Shown here: positions 56,022-64,000 of the stretch, piece by piece
How positions within the stretch are numbered: position 1 is the stretch's first letter
Layout: every line of letters begins with the position of its first letter
Source of the DNA: CBDBFG01 sp965204765
GTDB taxonomy: Bacteria; Pseudomonadota; Alphaproteobacteria; Caedimonadales; UBA9215
Length of the DNA stretch: 64,000 nt
Assembly: GCA_965204765.1 (NCBI GenBank)
Contig: CBDBFG010000003.1
Coordinates: forward strand, 183,107-247,106
Direction of reading: 5' to 3'
Position numbers and translations under genes: made by a program
Notes under the pieces: model-generated
What the model saw: only the letters and a program-made list of their open reading frames with translations
Database searches by the model: none
What the model was told of the DNA's origin: nothing

Positions 56022-56537
56022 CTATGATTCCTGAGAATCTGCAATCATTGCATCAAGTTCAGCCTGTTTACATAGACCAAGAGTCACAGGACATCTAGGT
56101 TTTATATTCGTAGAATTTCTGTGTGTCCTGTTCCTTACGGATTCAATAGTAGTCACAGTCGTACCTAACAAACGTACGATCTGTTTATCAGACAAAGAGC
56201 TGGCATTACGCAATATCCATGCAATAGCATCAGGCCTCTCACTACGTTTCGCAATAGGAGTATATTTTCTTTCCTTCTTTTTAGAAATAGAATACGTAGT
56301 TTGCACAGACATCTGCAAACTTAATTTTGAATCAGCTTCGCATCTTTTGATTTCATCCTCTGTTAACTGGTCATTCACAATTGGATTAAACGGCATAACC
56401 GGCGCGGATTCCTCATCAGCGATTGCCTGTATCTCCAGAACATGTAATTTACAAAAATCTGCTATTTGTTCAAAAGTTAACGTTGTATTATCAATTAACC
56501 ACAGAGCAGTTGCCTTTGGCATTAGAGGAGATGTCAT
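56022..56537 (-). CDS. trcR: cell-cycle transcriptional regulator TrcR (DUF1013)
   Basis: A 171-residue protein of the DUF1013 family, which is confined to alphaproteobacteria. The N-terminus MPKATALWLIDNTTLTFEQIADFC and the segment RPDAIAWILRN with a second helix-turn-helix-like repeat (LSDKQIVRLLGTTVTTIESVR) are characteristic. It is known as TrcR, a regulator linked to the CtrA cell-cycle network. It is preceded by a 16-bp perfect palindrome in the gap after dut. Confidence 0.9.
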   Translation of the reverse strand: MTSPLMPKATALWLIDNTTLTFEQIADFCKLHVLEIQAIADEESAPVMPFNPIVNDQLTEDEIKRCEADSKLSLQMSVQTTYSISKKKERKYTPIAKRSERPDAIAWILRNASSLSDKQIVRLLGTTVTTIESVRNRTHRNSTNIKPRCPVTLGLCKQAELDAMIADSQES

Positions 56538-56650
56538 ATTGCGATCCGTATAATTTACTTTTAATATAAACGCAAATTAAATCTTTCACCGCAAATATGC
56601 AAGTAAATTTTCAATACGCATAGTATTTAACAACATGGTATTTTGCACAT

Positions 56651-56666
56651 AAATTGTTAACAATTT
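56651..56666. promoter_or_regulatory. perfect 16-bp palindrome upstream of trcR
   Basis: AAATTGTTAACAATTT is a perfect palindrome 114 bases upstream of the trcR ATG, in the 207-base gap after dut. Such a dyad could be an operator for a dimeric regulator. AT-rich palindromes also occur by chance in this genome, so confidence is low. Confidence 0.3.
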
Positions 56667-56744
56667 TAGTCGGCTAATTATATCGATATCATGTAATAAA
56701 AAATACACTGGCACTATAGGAATGTATAGTCTACCCCAAATGTA

Positions 56745-57203
56745 CTATAATCCCGTGGACCCAAAGCCACCAGTATTTCTAGTATTATCTGCTTCGGCAA
56801 CAAACTCGATTACATTATGCAAGTGTGCCTGAGCATGGCGGGCAATAACCATTTGCGCTATGCGCATTCCTCTAGTGATAACAAAAGGATCTTGGCTTAA
56901 ATTCACTAACAGGATTTTTACCTCGCCCCGATAATCTGAATCAATAGTACCCGGACTGTTTAATACCGTGATACCGTTTTTCAATGCTAAACCAGATCTT
57001 GGCCTTATTTGCGCTTCAAACCCTTGGGGCAAAGCAATAGCAAGCCCGGTAGAAACTAATTTTCTTTCCAATGGCTTTAACTGAATATCTTCTGTGATAG
57101 CAGCTTGTAAATCCATTCCCGCACTTCCGGATGTAGCATAAGCCGGTAACTCTAAATCATTATGGTGCTCCAGAGTTTTAATTTGCACCTTAATATTGTC
57201 CAT
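56745..57203 (-). CDS. dut: deoxyuridine 5'-triphosphate nucleotidohydrolase
   Basis: A 152-residue trimeric dUTPase with all five motifs: SGSAGMDLQA, then RSGLA, GTIDSDYRGEV, a motif 4 region RGMRIAQMV, and the C-terminal RNTGGFGSTGL. It hydrolyses dUTP to dUMP, which keeps uracil out of DNA. It lies just after the terminator of the REC-like gene and upstream of trcR. Confidence 0.97.
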   Translation of the reverse strand: MDNIKVQIKTLEHHNDLELPAYATSGSAGMDLQAAITEDIQLKPLERKLVSTGLAIALPQGFEAQIRPRSGLALKNGITVLNSPGTIDSDYRGEVKILLVNLSQDPFVITRGMRIAQMVIARHAQAHLHNVIEFVAEADNTRNTGGFGSTGL

Positions 57204-57288
57204 AAGTACCTCTATTATAGTGTGCTTATTTAAATAAAATAATAGATTATTTGCAAGGATAATTAGTATAAAAAAATATAATCCCTAC

Positions 57289-57313
57289 TAAAAGTAGGGA
57301 TTACGATTTTGCT
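57289..57313 (-). terminator. intrinsic terminator of the 57339-59615 gene
   Basis: TAATCCCTACT and AGTAGGGATTA form an 11-bp perfect stem with an AAA loop, followed on the minus strand by TATTTTTTTAT. It lies 26 bases after the stop codon and separates this gene from dut. Confidence 0.9.
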
Positions 57314-57338
57314 CGTCATCAAGAATAAGATAATTAGG

Positions 57339-59615
57339 TTATGCAGGTACTGATTCTTGTGCAGCATCCGAAGCATGCCTTAGATCAGTTAAAGAACTTC
57401 TCCTTTTAAAATCTTCATGCCAGGCCTTTGCTGCATATTGTGTAATAACCGGGCTATGTATACCACTTCCTCTTCTAGAACTACCAGAAGCCTTTCTAGG
57501 AGTGTCAGGACTATTAATAGCCTCTGTTAAAGATAACATGCCTAATCTAACCTCATTTTTACGTATTAACTCTCTGAACATATTAATAATTAATGGTATT
57601 AATACTGGTCTACGCATCGGTTTGCCCACTATCTCGATCCCAGGACACCTCTTTACTAGATTATCACGAATTATCTGATATCCTAATCGTGCATCCTTAT
57701 TAGGATTCTTATCTGTATTTTCATCGCCAGAACAACAAAGCATAGGTACCTGTTCATAACTTAAGGCTACTTCTTTTCCTAACGCTGGTAATAAATCAGA
57801 ACGCATCCTGTCGTGAAAAAGCTCTGCTATACTACCAGTTGATCCAATAGAAGAAGCACGACGCAACTCACCACTAACCGCACTGGAAAATCTGCGACCG
57901 AGCTTACTGCTCATACTACGAACAAGAGTACGCGATTTTACAAGAGGATACTCACGCACTTCACGTTCAAAATCTTCATCGGAATCATCAAACACTTGAT
58001 TCATTGACGAACCTGTATCTGAATTAACAGAAGAATCAGAAGATCTGCGACTTGATGTACTATCCATAGTTGTTGCACCATGTTCATCGGTATAAGAACC
58101 ATCTGGACTATGACCTAAGCTGCTATCTATATAATGCTCGTCAGAATCTTGTGTAGAAGATCCAGAAGACCTGCGACTTATACTACTATCCGTAGTTACT
58201 ACACCACTCTCGTCTGTATAACAACCATCATGACCATGACCTAGGCTACTATCCACATGATATTCATCGAAATCTTCAGACTGATGATCACTATTACCTG
58301 ATAGATCGACAACAACTTCATCATTTGCATGTTGCAATGCCATCTCCACAGCTTGCTCAAATTCATCCGCTACCGCTGATGAACTTTTCATCGCCACTAG
58401 ATGCTTCAAACCATACAATGTCTTAGTAAAATCGTCAGCATAAGCTTTATTCTTATCCATCACTTTACCAACCACTTGATCACCAGATAAACCGGGCATA
58501 TTTAGATCAGTTATCAAACCTGGTACAATACCATCCCCTAATAGCTCGTCTGATACAGGTGTCAACTTTATACCATCAAAGAAATAATGCAGAATCAATG
58601 TATAACCCCTTGCTGGCACAAATCGTTCGGGAACTTCTTGCCACTTAGTTGTTGCTGCACTTCTCTTTCGTTTACTACTTTGTGTCTGCTCAGCATCGCC
58701 TGCTACAACTGTACTTTCCCCTGTGCTTGCCGACTCTGTTCTAGATTTTTTACGTTTTTTTCTTGCGGATGTCACTTTAGGTGCTTGTGCCACATCACCT
58801 TCTACAACTTCTCCTGTTGTTGACGTGCTGCTACTTTGTGTCTCTTCAACATCGTCTGCTACAACCGTACTCTCTCCTGTGCTTGCCGACTCTGTTTTAG
58901 ATTTTTTACGTTTTTTCCTAGCAGTTGTTACTTTATGCGCTTGTCTAAAAAACTTAGTTTCCAAAATAGTTTGTGTAAAATCATCCTTTGGTGCACCAGG
59001 TGCTTTTTTAAGATTATTTACGACGATAGCTTGAATAGGATCATACTCAAGCGCTGCCGATTTAATAATCTGTTGCATAGTTACTGCACACGTACCATCA
59101 TCATCAGCGGCTACTACATGTATTTCCTTTGTTTCGTGGCACAACTCAAGTGGTGGAACATCAACAGGACGACCAATAGCAGGCCCTGATGCTGGACCAG
59201 CAGGCGTTACATAATCACTATCAAATTCCCACTCGCTAAGACCACTCACCGAACCAGGGGTATATGCACCACCAGACGAGCCTATCCTTTGAAACTCTTC
59301 AACAGCACTAGCCTTTTTAGCAGCAACGCGCAGAGCTCTTCTGGCTAATAATCTTTTTCTGCGCTCACTCTTGACTGATTCTTGTTGTTCCCCTCGTTCT
59401 GCTTTTTGTTGTCGCAATGCCCTCCTGGCCATGATTTTTTTTTGCACCTCAGTCAATTGCTCACCAACAGGCAACTGTTCCGCCCGTCCCATATCAGCTT
59501 GCTGACTCGGCACTTCCTTTACAAACCCATCTTCTATTACATCACCAGGTGCACACATCGCAATTTTAACGTTTACCATGCACCAGGCGATTAACAATAC
59601 TCTTAAATTACTCAT
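57339..59615 (-). CDS. exported protein with a receiver (REC) domain split by long disordered insertions
   Basis: A 758-residue protein with a signal-like N-terminus (1-22). Receiver landmarks occur in order: a hydrophobic strand then DDD (171-173, acidic pocket), LITDLNMPGLSGD with phospho-acceptor D370, VPMLCCSGDE with S629 at the usual Thr/Ser position, and IEIVGKPMRRPVL with the conserved Lys K665. In ordinary REC domains these lie about 45, 30 and 20 residues apart; here gaps are about 198, 259 and 36. Insertions are rich in Ser, Asp, Glu and Lys, with a twice-repeated block containing RKKRKKS (about 233 and 285), KRKRS (about 315), and an SSLGH/YTDE repeat (about 455-515). The ATG at 59615 has GGGAG upstream. 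The REC assignment is inference from motif order. Confidence 0.65.
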   Translation of the reverse strand: MSNLRVLLIAWCMVNVKIAMCAPGDVIEDGFVKEVPSQQADMGRAEQLPVGEQLTEVQKKIMARRALRQQKAERGEQQESVKSERRKRLLARRALRVAAKKASAVEEFQRIGSSGGAYTPGSVSGLSEWEFDSDYVTPAGPASGPAIGRPVDVPPLELCHETKEIHVVAADDDGTCAVTMQQIIKSAALEYDPIQAIVVNNLKKAPGAPKDDFTQTILETKFFRQAHKVTTARKKRKKSKTESASTGESTVVADDVEETQSSSTSTTGEVVEGDVAQAPKVTSARKKRKKSRTESASTGESTVVAGDAEQTQSSKRKRSAATTKWQEVPERFVPARGYTLILHYFFDGIKLTPVSDELLGDGIVPGLITDLNMPGLSGDQVVGKVMDKNKAYADDFTKTLYGLKHLVAMKSSSAVADEFEQAVEMALQHANDEVVVDLSGNSDHQSEDFDEYHVDSSLGHGHDGCYTDESGVVTTDSSISRRSSGSSTQDSDEHYIDSSLGHSPDGSYTDEHGATTMDSTSSRRSSDSSVNSDTGSSMNQVFDDSDEDFEREVREYPLVKSRTLVRSMSSKLGRRFSSAVSGELRRASSIGSTGSIAELFHDRMRSDLLPALGKEVALSYEQVPMLCCSGDENTDKNPNKDARLGYQIIRDNLVKRCPGIEIVGKPMRRPVLIPLIINMFRELIRKNEVRLGMLSLTEAINSPDTPRKASGSSRRGSGIHSPVITQYAAKAWHEDFKRRSSLTDLRHASDAAQESVPA

Positions 59616-59953
59616 TTTTATTCTCCCTACAAAAAGTAAAACTACAACTATCATTGCCTAATAAATTGTATATTATTGACAAGAAATTAGAGAAATGTTG
59701 CATGTTTGTTAATATTTGGTTAATTGGACAAATATTGCTATTTTGAGGAATAAGTTGCATAACATTTTTGTCGTCAAGCTGAACAAGGAAGCATTAGTAG
59801 ATAGCGCACTACCATTAATTATTTGCCCATATAACCAATGCACTAAACAAAGAAAATTAGAATCACATAAATTTATCTTTTTTGTTTGTATATGAAAATG
59901 AACTTTGTTAAGAATGAATTGTTCACAATAATTTAAAGATATTTGGCCAATTG
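59616..59953. other. intergenic region between the split-REC gene and dnaB
   Basis: 338 bases separating divergent genes. AT-rich, with a possible dnaB promoter TTGGTT-N17-TATTTT (from 59717). A 45-codon plus-strand frame from a TTG at 59755 has GAGG upstream but no family features. No repeats or hairpins of note. Confidence 0.4.
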
Positions 59954-61402
59954 ATGACAACAGAAGCGAATGCACAAAATATATCACCATTTGTGGAAAG
60001 TGCACTACCACACAATATAGAAGCTGAACAATCCCTATTGGGTACTCTGCTGTACAATAATATTGCTTATGAACAAGTATCTGATTTTTTACGGTCCGAG
60101 CATTTTTGTGATGCTAATCATGGCAAAATTTATGCAGCGACTACAAAATTAATTGAAAAAGGACAAGTCGCTGACCCTATAACCTTACGCGACTATTTCA
60201 ACACCCAAAAAGAACTGGAACAAATAGGCGGTACTGATTATCTCGCCACTCTTGCTACTTCGGTAGTTTCACTGGTAAATACGAAGGATTATGGCAAATT
60301 AATTCATGATCTGTACCTCAGACGCCAATTAATTAACATTGGCCATGATCTTTCTGCGAAATCGCATAAAGTCGATCTTGATAGCAAAGCTGGCGATTAC
60401 ATAGAAGAAACCGAACAAAAACTATTTGATCTGTCCAGTACCGGAGTCGCAGAAAAAGGATTTATTAGTTTTACCGAAGCCTTAACTTTATCCGTAGAAA
60501 ATGCCCAAAATGCCTTTAAACGAGATAGTCATATCGTTGGTGTGACAACTGGTTTAAGTGATCTTGATCATAAACTGGGAGGTTTGCATAATTCAGATTT
60601 ATTAATTATCGCCGCAAGACCATCTATGGGTAAAACAGCATTGGCTACTAATATCGCCTTTAGCGCAGCCAAATCACACCTGAAACAACAAAAAGAAGGT
60701 GCCACGGTAGCTTTTTTCTCTCTCGAGATGTCGTCCGAGCAATTAGCATCACGTATTTTATCTGCTGAATCTGCTATCTCATCTGACAAAATAAGACGCG
60801 GCGAGCTAATACCACAAGATTTTGAAAAATTTATGGATGTTAGTAAAGAATTATCTAATATTCCTTTGTATATTGATGATACACCGGCAATATCCATCGC
60901 AGCTATCCGCACCAGATGCAGAAGGTTAAAAAGAAAAAGCGAACTTGGATTGGTAGTAATCGACTATTTACAATTAATTACTTCGCCAGGCAAAAGAAAC
61001 AATGAAAATCGTGTACAAGAATTGTCCGAAATCACCAGATCATTAAAAGCATTAGCCAAGGAATTAAACGTCCCTATTATTGCTTTATCACAGCTTTCTC
61101 GTGCTGTGGAACAAAGAGAAGACAAAAAACCAATGTTATCAGACTTGCGTGAATCTGGATCAATAGAGCAAGATGCTGATGTGGTGATGTTTATTTATAG
61201 AAAATCATATTATCTAGAACGCAAAGAGCCAGAAGCCGGCACTGATCAACACTTAAAATGGCAAGAAGAAATGGAAAGAATAAGAAACACTGGTGAATTG
61301 ATCATTGCAAAACAGCGTCACGGCCCGGTCGGTACTATTAAACTATTTTATGATAGTACAGTAGTAAAATTTGGCGACCTAGATTACAAACACTCTGAAT
61401 AA
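59954..61402 (+). CDS. dnaB: replicative DNA helicase DnaB
   Basis: A 482-residue hexameric helicase. The N-terminal domain begins SALPHNIEAEQSLLGTLLY, a linker follows, then the RecA-like domain with Walker A ARPSMGKT (222-229), Walker B LVVIDYLQLI and LSQLSRAVEQREDKKPMLSD and ESGSIEQDADVV, all canonical. It unwinds DNA at the fork. The ATG at 59954 directly follows an in-frame TTG. It has no cotranscribed neighbour. Confidence 0.98.
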   Translation: MTTEANAQNISPFVESALPHNIEAEQSLLGTLLYNNIAYEQVSDFLRSEHFCDANHGKIYAATTKLIEKGQVADPITLRDYFNTQKELEQIGGTDYLATLATSVVSLVNTKDYGKLIHDLYLRRQLINIGHDLSAKSHKVDLDSKAGDYIEETEQKLFDLSSTGVAEKGFISFTEALTLSVENAQNAFKRDSHIVGVTTGLSDLDHKLGGLHNSDLLIIAARPSMGKTALATNIAFSAAKSHLKQQKEGATVAFFSLEMSSEQLASRILSAESAISSDKIRRGELIPQDFEKFMDVSKELSNIPLYIDDTPAISIAAIRTRCRRLKRKSELGLVVIDYLQLITSPGKRNNENRVQELSEITRSLKALAKELNVPIIALSQLSRAVEQREDKKPMLSDLRESGSIEQDADVVMFIYRKSYYLERKEPEAGTDQHLKWQEEMERIRNTGELIIAKQRHGPVGTIKLFYDSTVVKFGDLDYKHSE

Positions 61403-61685
61403 ATAGCATAATCAATTTAATTTCTTGTTGTATTATAATCAAGCTAACTTGCTGTAAGTTGGGAATTTAGGAAAGTTTCATCACTTAGGCAATCCTATAA
61501 GCGACAAAAAAATGTGATATGATCAAACGAAAAATTATCGATACTTATTTGATGGATAATAATCACCACCTGTACTTCTTCTAATAATGAAAACTTATAA
61601 ACCCAGATCACAAACTAACCATGTAGCACTGTTAAAAAGCAAAGACTAATATAAACATTATACATGTTGGCATATTCAAAACTAC

Positions 61686-63593
61686 TTACTTCAATAAATC
61701 AAAAACCTTTGCATGCTTAAAACCAGGAAACAACAAAGATTTTATCTCATATTTCCCAGTAACCCTATTTACTTTGTAAATGATAACTTTTTTCCCAACC
61801 TGATCCTTTAACCACAACAAATAATCTTTGAATGATCGTTGTGTTCGACTAATATCTTGATAATATACAAACCCACCTATCAATATATCGGCATCATTAT
61901 CATCAGGGAAGTATATACCAACACTGCCATTATAAGGCAAATCATCACATGGCCTCCCCCAAAATAACTCATGATCAAATTGATCACGCACAAGCGATGA
62001 ATCTAACCCGCTACAACGCAAATCATATCCGTAGTATAATTTGCTAACACCTACAAAACTATAAAGAAAAATATCACACGGGCTAGCATTTGGAAAATTA
62101 ACCACAAAATTATACAACGCATTTAAACGTACTACCAAATTGCGATAGAGCACATCTCCGTTGCAAAGAGAGGAAATTTTTTGCTGATATGGTTCCAACA
62201 CATCATCTTGCCAAGCAATAATGGCGTTTCTTACTGCTGGATGTAAGGGTTGCTTTGCTTGCGGAAATATAAATATTCGTGGACACTTATGATAACGTTT
62301 ACGCGCAAGTATATCTTCATTATCAAATCCAACAATCATTAACTTGGGATTTTCAGCAACCATCGCAATGCGAAAAGCCATATTTCTGAACTCCACATCC
62401 CCAGCCTGTAATAACATCGTTGCAATGGCATAACGATGAATACTTTCGACGTCCAAGAAAGGGGCTAGCGGGAAATCCTGTTGAGAATCATTCTGTGTTC
62501 TATCGTTATAATGAAATAATGTCAAACACCCTCTATCATCTACATGGCCTTGTAGTGATCGCAACATCTCAGGTAATTTATTAAAACATATACTTGTGGG
62601 AAATAATTTTACTAATTCTTCTGCGTTTCTATCGCTATCTAACGCTAAAACACGAGCAAAACAGGGTATCTTCAAACGACATGTCAGACTATATGCAAGT
62701 CTTTCTTTTGCTACCCTTTGTCTTGATTCTACGGTATTTTGCTTTAAAACAGCAAATGCACTTTTGGAATCACGATCTGTACAGACAACATTTATGGGAT
62801 TACAACCCGTATTTTGTGCTGCAGCAACGTGTAATACCCCATTTGACATATTACCATCTACAAGATGCAAAAACTTTTGATTAGATAAATCAGAGCTGGT
62901 ACATTCGCAGGATATATATTCTTTCAAGAATCTTACCTGATCTAGTGCCGCTTGGTAACTTGCCTTTACCAGTTGCCTTTTACCGGAAAGGTCGCGCAGA
63001 TCCTGTTGTGTAAACTCAACCCGTTGGGATGGGGTACGCTTCGCCATAGCAAAATCTTCATTAGATCGCTCTAAACATAAATTTGCCTCACTATAAAGAA
63101 CTTTTGCCTCACCTAACTTTTCCTTTGCCCTTGTTACTTGCTCAGCAATACTTAGTAATTTTATTCTTATTGCCTCAGCATTATCATTACCCGCCTCTTT
63201 TGCACGCAAATATACCGCTTTCACACTATCTCTGCTAGTAGCTAGAGAACGCACTTTTGCAAGCGCAGCATCTAACGTTTTTTTTCTTGCAACCAATGTC
63301 TTTTTAGCGCCTGCTACTTTTCGGCTAGCAAGACGCACAGCAGTATCACGCTGTTCCTGTGTAACATCAGATGAAGCTCTTACAAATTCCCTTGCTTGGT
63401 CACATTCTTCCTTAGCACTCTTAATCTGCTGTGCTATTTGCAATACCATCTCTCTTTTAGACGCAGCATCTAATTTAGCTGTGCTTAGCTTTTGCTTGAA
63501 ATAATCATCCTCGTCTGACACAGGGGCAGCCAGTAAATTGAAAGTACAAACAAATTGAAGGCAAATAAATGTTATAATCAGTCTATAATTCAT
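61686..63593 (-). CDS. exported coiled-coil protein with kinase-fold-like motifs (candidate effector)
   Basis: A 635-residue protein: signal peptide (1-23, ending LLAA), a long charged coiled coil (about 30-225), then a globular region. There, FAVLKQ (K284), RVAKERLAYSLTCRLKIP (E297 in a helix followed by a P-containing loop), LLQAGDVEFRN (D399 and N404, spacing D-x4-N) and MIVGFDNED (D424) follow the order Lys, Glu, catalytic Asp/Asn and metal Asp of kinase folds, most like PI3/PI4-kinase or HipA-type proteins. No Gly-rich loop is certain. Residues 505-635 are unassigned. Kinase activity is inference. The ATG at 63593 has AGGTT upstream. Confidence 0.6.
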   Translation of the reverse strand: MNYRLIITFICLQFVCTFNLLAAPVSDEDDYFKQKLSTAKLDAASKREMVLQIAQQIKSAKEECDQAREFVRASSDVTQEQRDTAVRLASRKVAGAKKTLVARKKTLDAALAKVRSLATSRDSVKAVYLRAKEAGNDNAEAIRIKLLSIAEQVTRAKEKLGEAKVLYSEANLCLERSNEDFAMAKRTPSQRVEFTQQDLRDLSGKRQLVKASYQAALDQVRFLKEYISCECTSSDLSNQKFLHLVDGNMSNGVLHVAAAQNTGCNPINVVCTDRDSKSAFAVLKQNTVESRQRVAKERLAYSLTCRLKIPCFARVLALDSDRNAEELVKLFPTSICFNKLPEMLRSLQGHVDDRGCLTLFHYNDRTQNDSQQDFPLAPFLDVESIHRYAIATMLLQAGDVEFRNMAFRIAMVAENPKLMIVGFDNEDILARKRYHKCPRIFIFPQAKQPLHPAVRNAIIAWQDDVLEPYQQKISSLCNGDVLYRNLVVRLNALYNFVVNFPNASPCDIFLYSFVGVSKLYYGYDLRCSGLDSSLVRDQFDHELFWGRPCDDLPYNGSVGIYFPDDNDADILIGGFVYYQDISRTQRSFKDYLLWLKDQVGKKVIIYKVNRVTGKYEIKSLLFPGFKHAKVFDLLK

Positions 63594-63640
63594 TATATAT
63601 AACCTAATATCTATTTCTTAAAACACAGGAACTACCATAA

Positions 63641-63730
63641 ATGGAAAACGCGCAACAACACAAACATTCTCTCTTAGGAAAAGAAAATCATATTACCGTG
63701 CGAAAAAATAGCGATCCATCACAGTGGTAA
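63641..63730 (+). CDS. possible 29-codon open reading frame
   Basis: An ATG at 63641 opens a 29-residue frame ending TAA at 63730, with AGGA about 14 bases upstream. The segment HSLLGKE vaguely recalls the N-terminus of QueF proteins, so it might be a remnant, but it is far too short to say. It lies between two minus-strand genes and may be chance. Confidence 0.2.
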   Translation: MENAQQHKHSLLGKENHITVRKNSDPSQW

Positions 63731-63761
63731 CTGTAATGGATAAGACAATAGCACAAATCTA

Positions 63762-64000
63762 TTATAAATCACTATCACTATCTACGCTAATAGGATCGTC
63801 ATCATCAACACTGCTATCGCCAGTAGGGTCTACTTCTGGCACTGTTCCAGATCCATGCCCCATAGATGTTAACACAACGGGCTCTTCTTCATCTGTATGG
63901 ACAGTTTCCACACCATCACCTAACACACCACTAGATCCGAATAAATGACCATCTGCATCGCCGTCTTCTTCGTCATCATCAGTATCATGAACAACAGTGC
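63762..64000 (-). CDS. C-terminal part of an acidic protein (cut by window edge)
   Basis: Reading the minus strand from the window edge, 79 codons are open to a TAA at 63762-63764. The product is strongly acidic (runs such as DTDDDEEDGDADGH and SVDDDDPISVDSDSDL) and Gly/Ser-rich, with GHGSGT reminiscent of the SSLGHGHDG repeats in the 758-residue exported protein. The long, stop-free, compositionally consistent frame supports a real gene whose start is outside the window. Export is likely by analogy only. Confidence 0.6.
   Translation of the reverse strand, partial: TVVHDTDDDEEDGDADGHLFGSSGVLGDGVETVHTDEEEPVVLTSMGHGSGTVPEVDPTGDSSVDDDDPISVDSDSDL

Noticed and set aside
58587..59189. Plus-strand frames opposite the split-receiver gene
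   Set aside because: Cysteine/phenylalanine-rich shadows of the Ser/Lys-rich coding strand, with no start signals.
59755..59892. 45-codon TTG-start frame before dnaB with a GAGG upstream
   Set aside because: TTG start, no recognisable domain and no supporting context. The VDSALPL similarity to the DnaB N-terminus is too short to claim a duplication.

Overview
The window is an AT-rich stretch of an alphaproteobacterial chromosome, most likely from a host-associated lineage of the Holosporales/Rickettsiales type. The evidence is the mitochondria-like petABC and ctaABCDG genes, the alphaproteobacterial regulator TrcR, a MutL with an endonuclease motif, a DUF3035/BamF-like lipoprotein, tight operons with ATGA overlaps, and many isolated genes for Sec-exported proteins of unknown family. 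The order-level placement is inference. Peptidoglycan elongation genes, DAP-synthesis genes (dapD, dapE), pgi, rpoN and an L-Ara4N lipid A operon suggest a cell envelope richer than that of the most reduced Rickettsiales.

Layout. 0-1.2 kb: edge of a class II aldolase-like gene, rnhA, a double-CDGSH Fe-S protein and tRNA-Arg(CCG). 1.2-8.2 kb: an unknown exported protein, then the elongasome operon mreB-mreC-mreD-mrdA-rodA on the minus strand. 8.4-11.2 kb: an exported Ala/Lys-rich helical protein, rpmE and a TolC-type channel. 11.5-17.8 kb: a plus-strand run petA-petB-petC-dapD-dapE-rnr. 18-27.4 kb, minus strand: a porin-like protein, ABC-F uup, a POT transporter and a five-gene arn operon, preceded by a structured small RNA or leader with its own terminator. 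27.9-29.8 kb: rph and hemW. 30.1-39.5 kb, minus strand: mutL, pgi, an M16 protease pair, a lipoprotein, lspA and ileS. 39.7-43.4 kb: SPFH protein, NfeD, a GxGD prepilin-type peptidase, a Bax-inhibitor-1 homologue and a decayed alpha/beta hydrolase. 43.5-47.6 kb, minus strand: ctaC, ctaD, ctaB, ctaG. 47.7-64 kb: housekeeping genes (rpoN, ctaA, fdxA, fabH, trcR, dut, dnaB) interleaved with exported proteins, tRNA-Leu(CAA) and a perfect 39-copy 9-bp minisatellite.

The most interesting content is the set of exported orphan proteins. Read closely, three carry residue patterns of recognisable catalytic or signalling folds. The 758-residue product (57339-59615) contains all the landmarks of a response-regulator receiver domain (DDD, DLNMPGLSG, SGDE, GKP), pulled apart by two long low-complexity insertions with basic, NLS-like clusters. 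The 635-residue product (61686-63593) has a coiled-coil N-terminus followed by a K/E/DxxxxN/D series like that of lipid or protein kase folds (kinase-fold). The 219-residue product (51030-51689) has the His-then-Cys arrangement of permuted NlpC/P60 papain-like enzymes. A fourth (48564-50264) is a secreted serine hydrolase. These read as a candidate effector repertoire. They are inferred from motifs only and need profile searches.

Working together: the bc1 complex, cytochrome c oxidase with its assembly factors (ctaA, ctaB, ctaG) and the respiratory ferredoxin indicate aerobic respiration. mreBCD/mrdA/rodA with dapD and dapE maintain a peptidoglycan wall. The arn genes modify lipid A. The M16, LspA, DUF3035, TolC and porin genes maintain the outer envelope.
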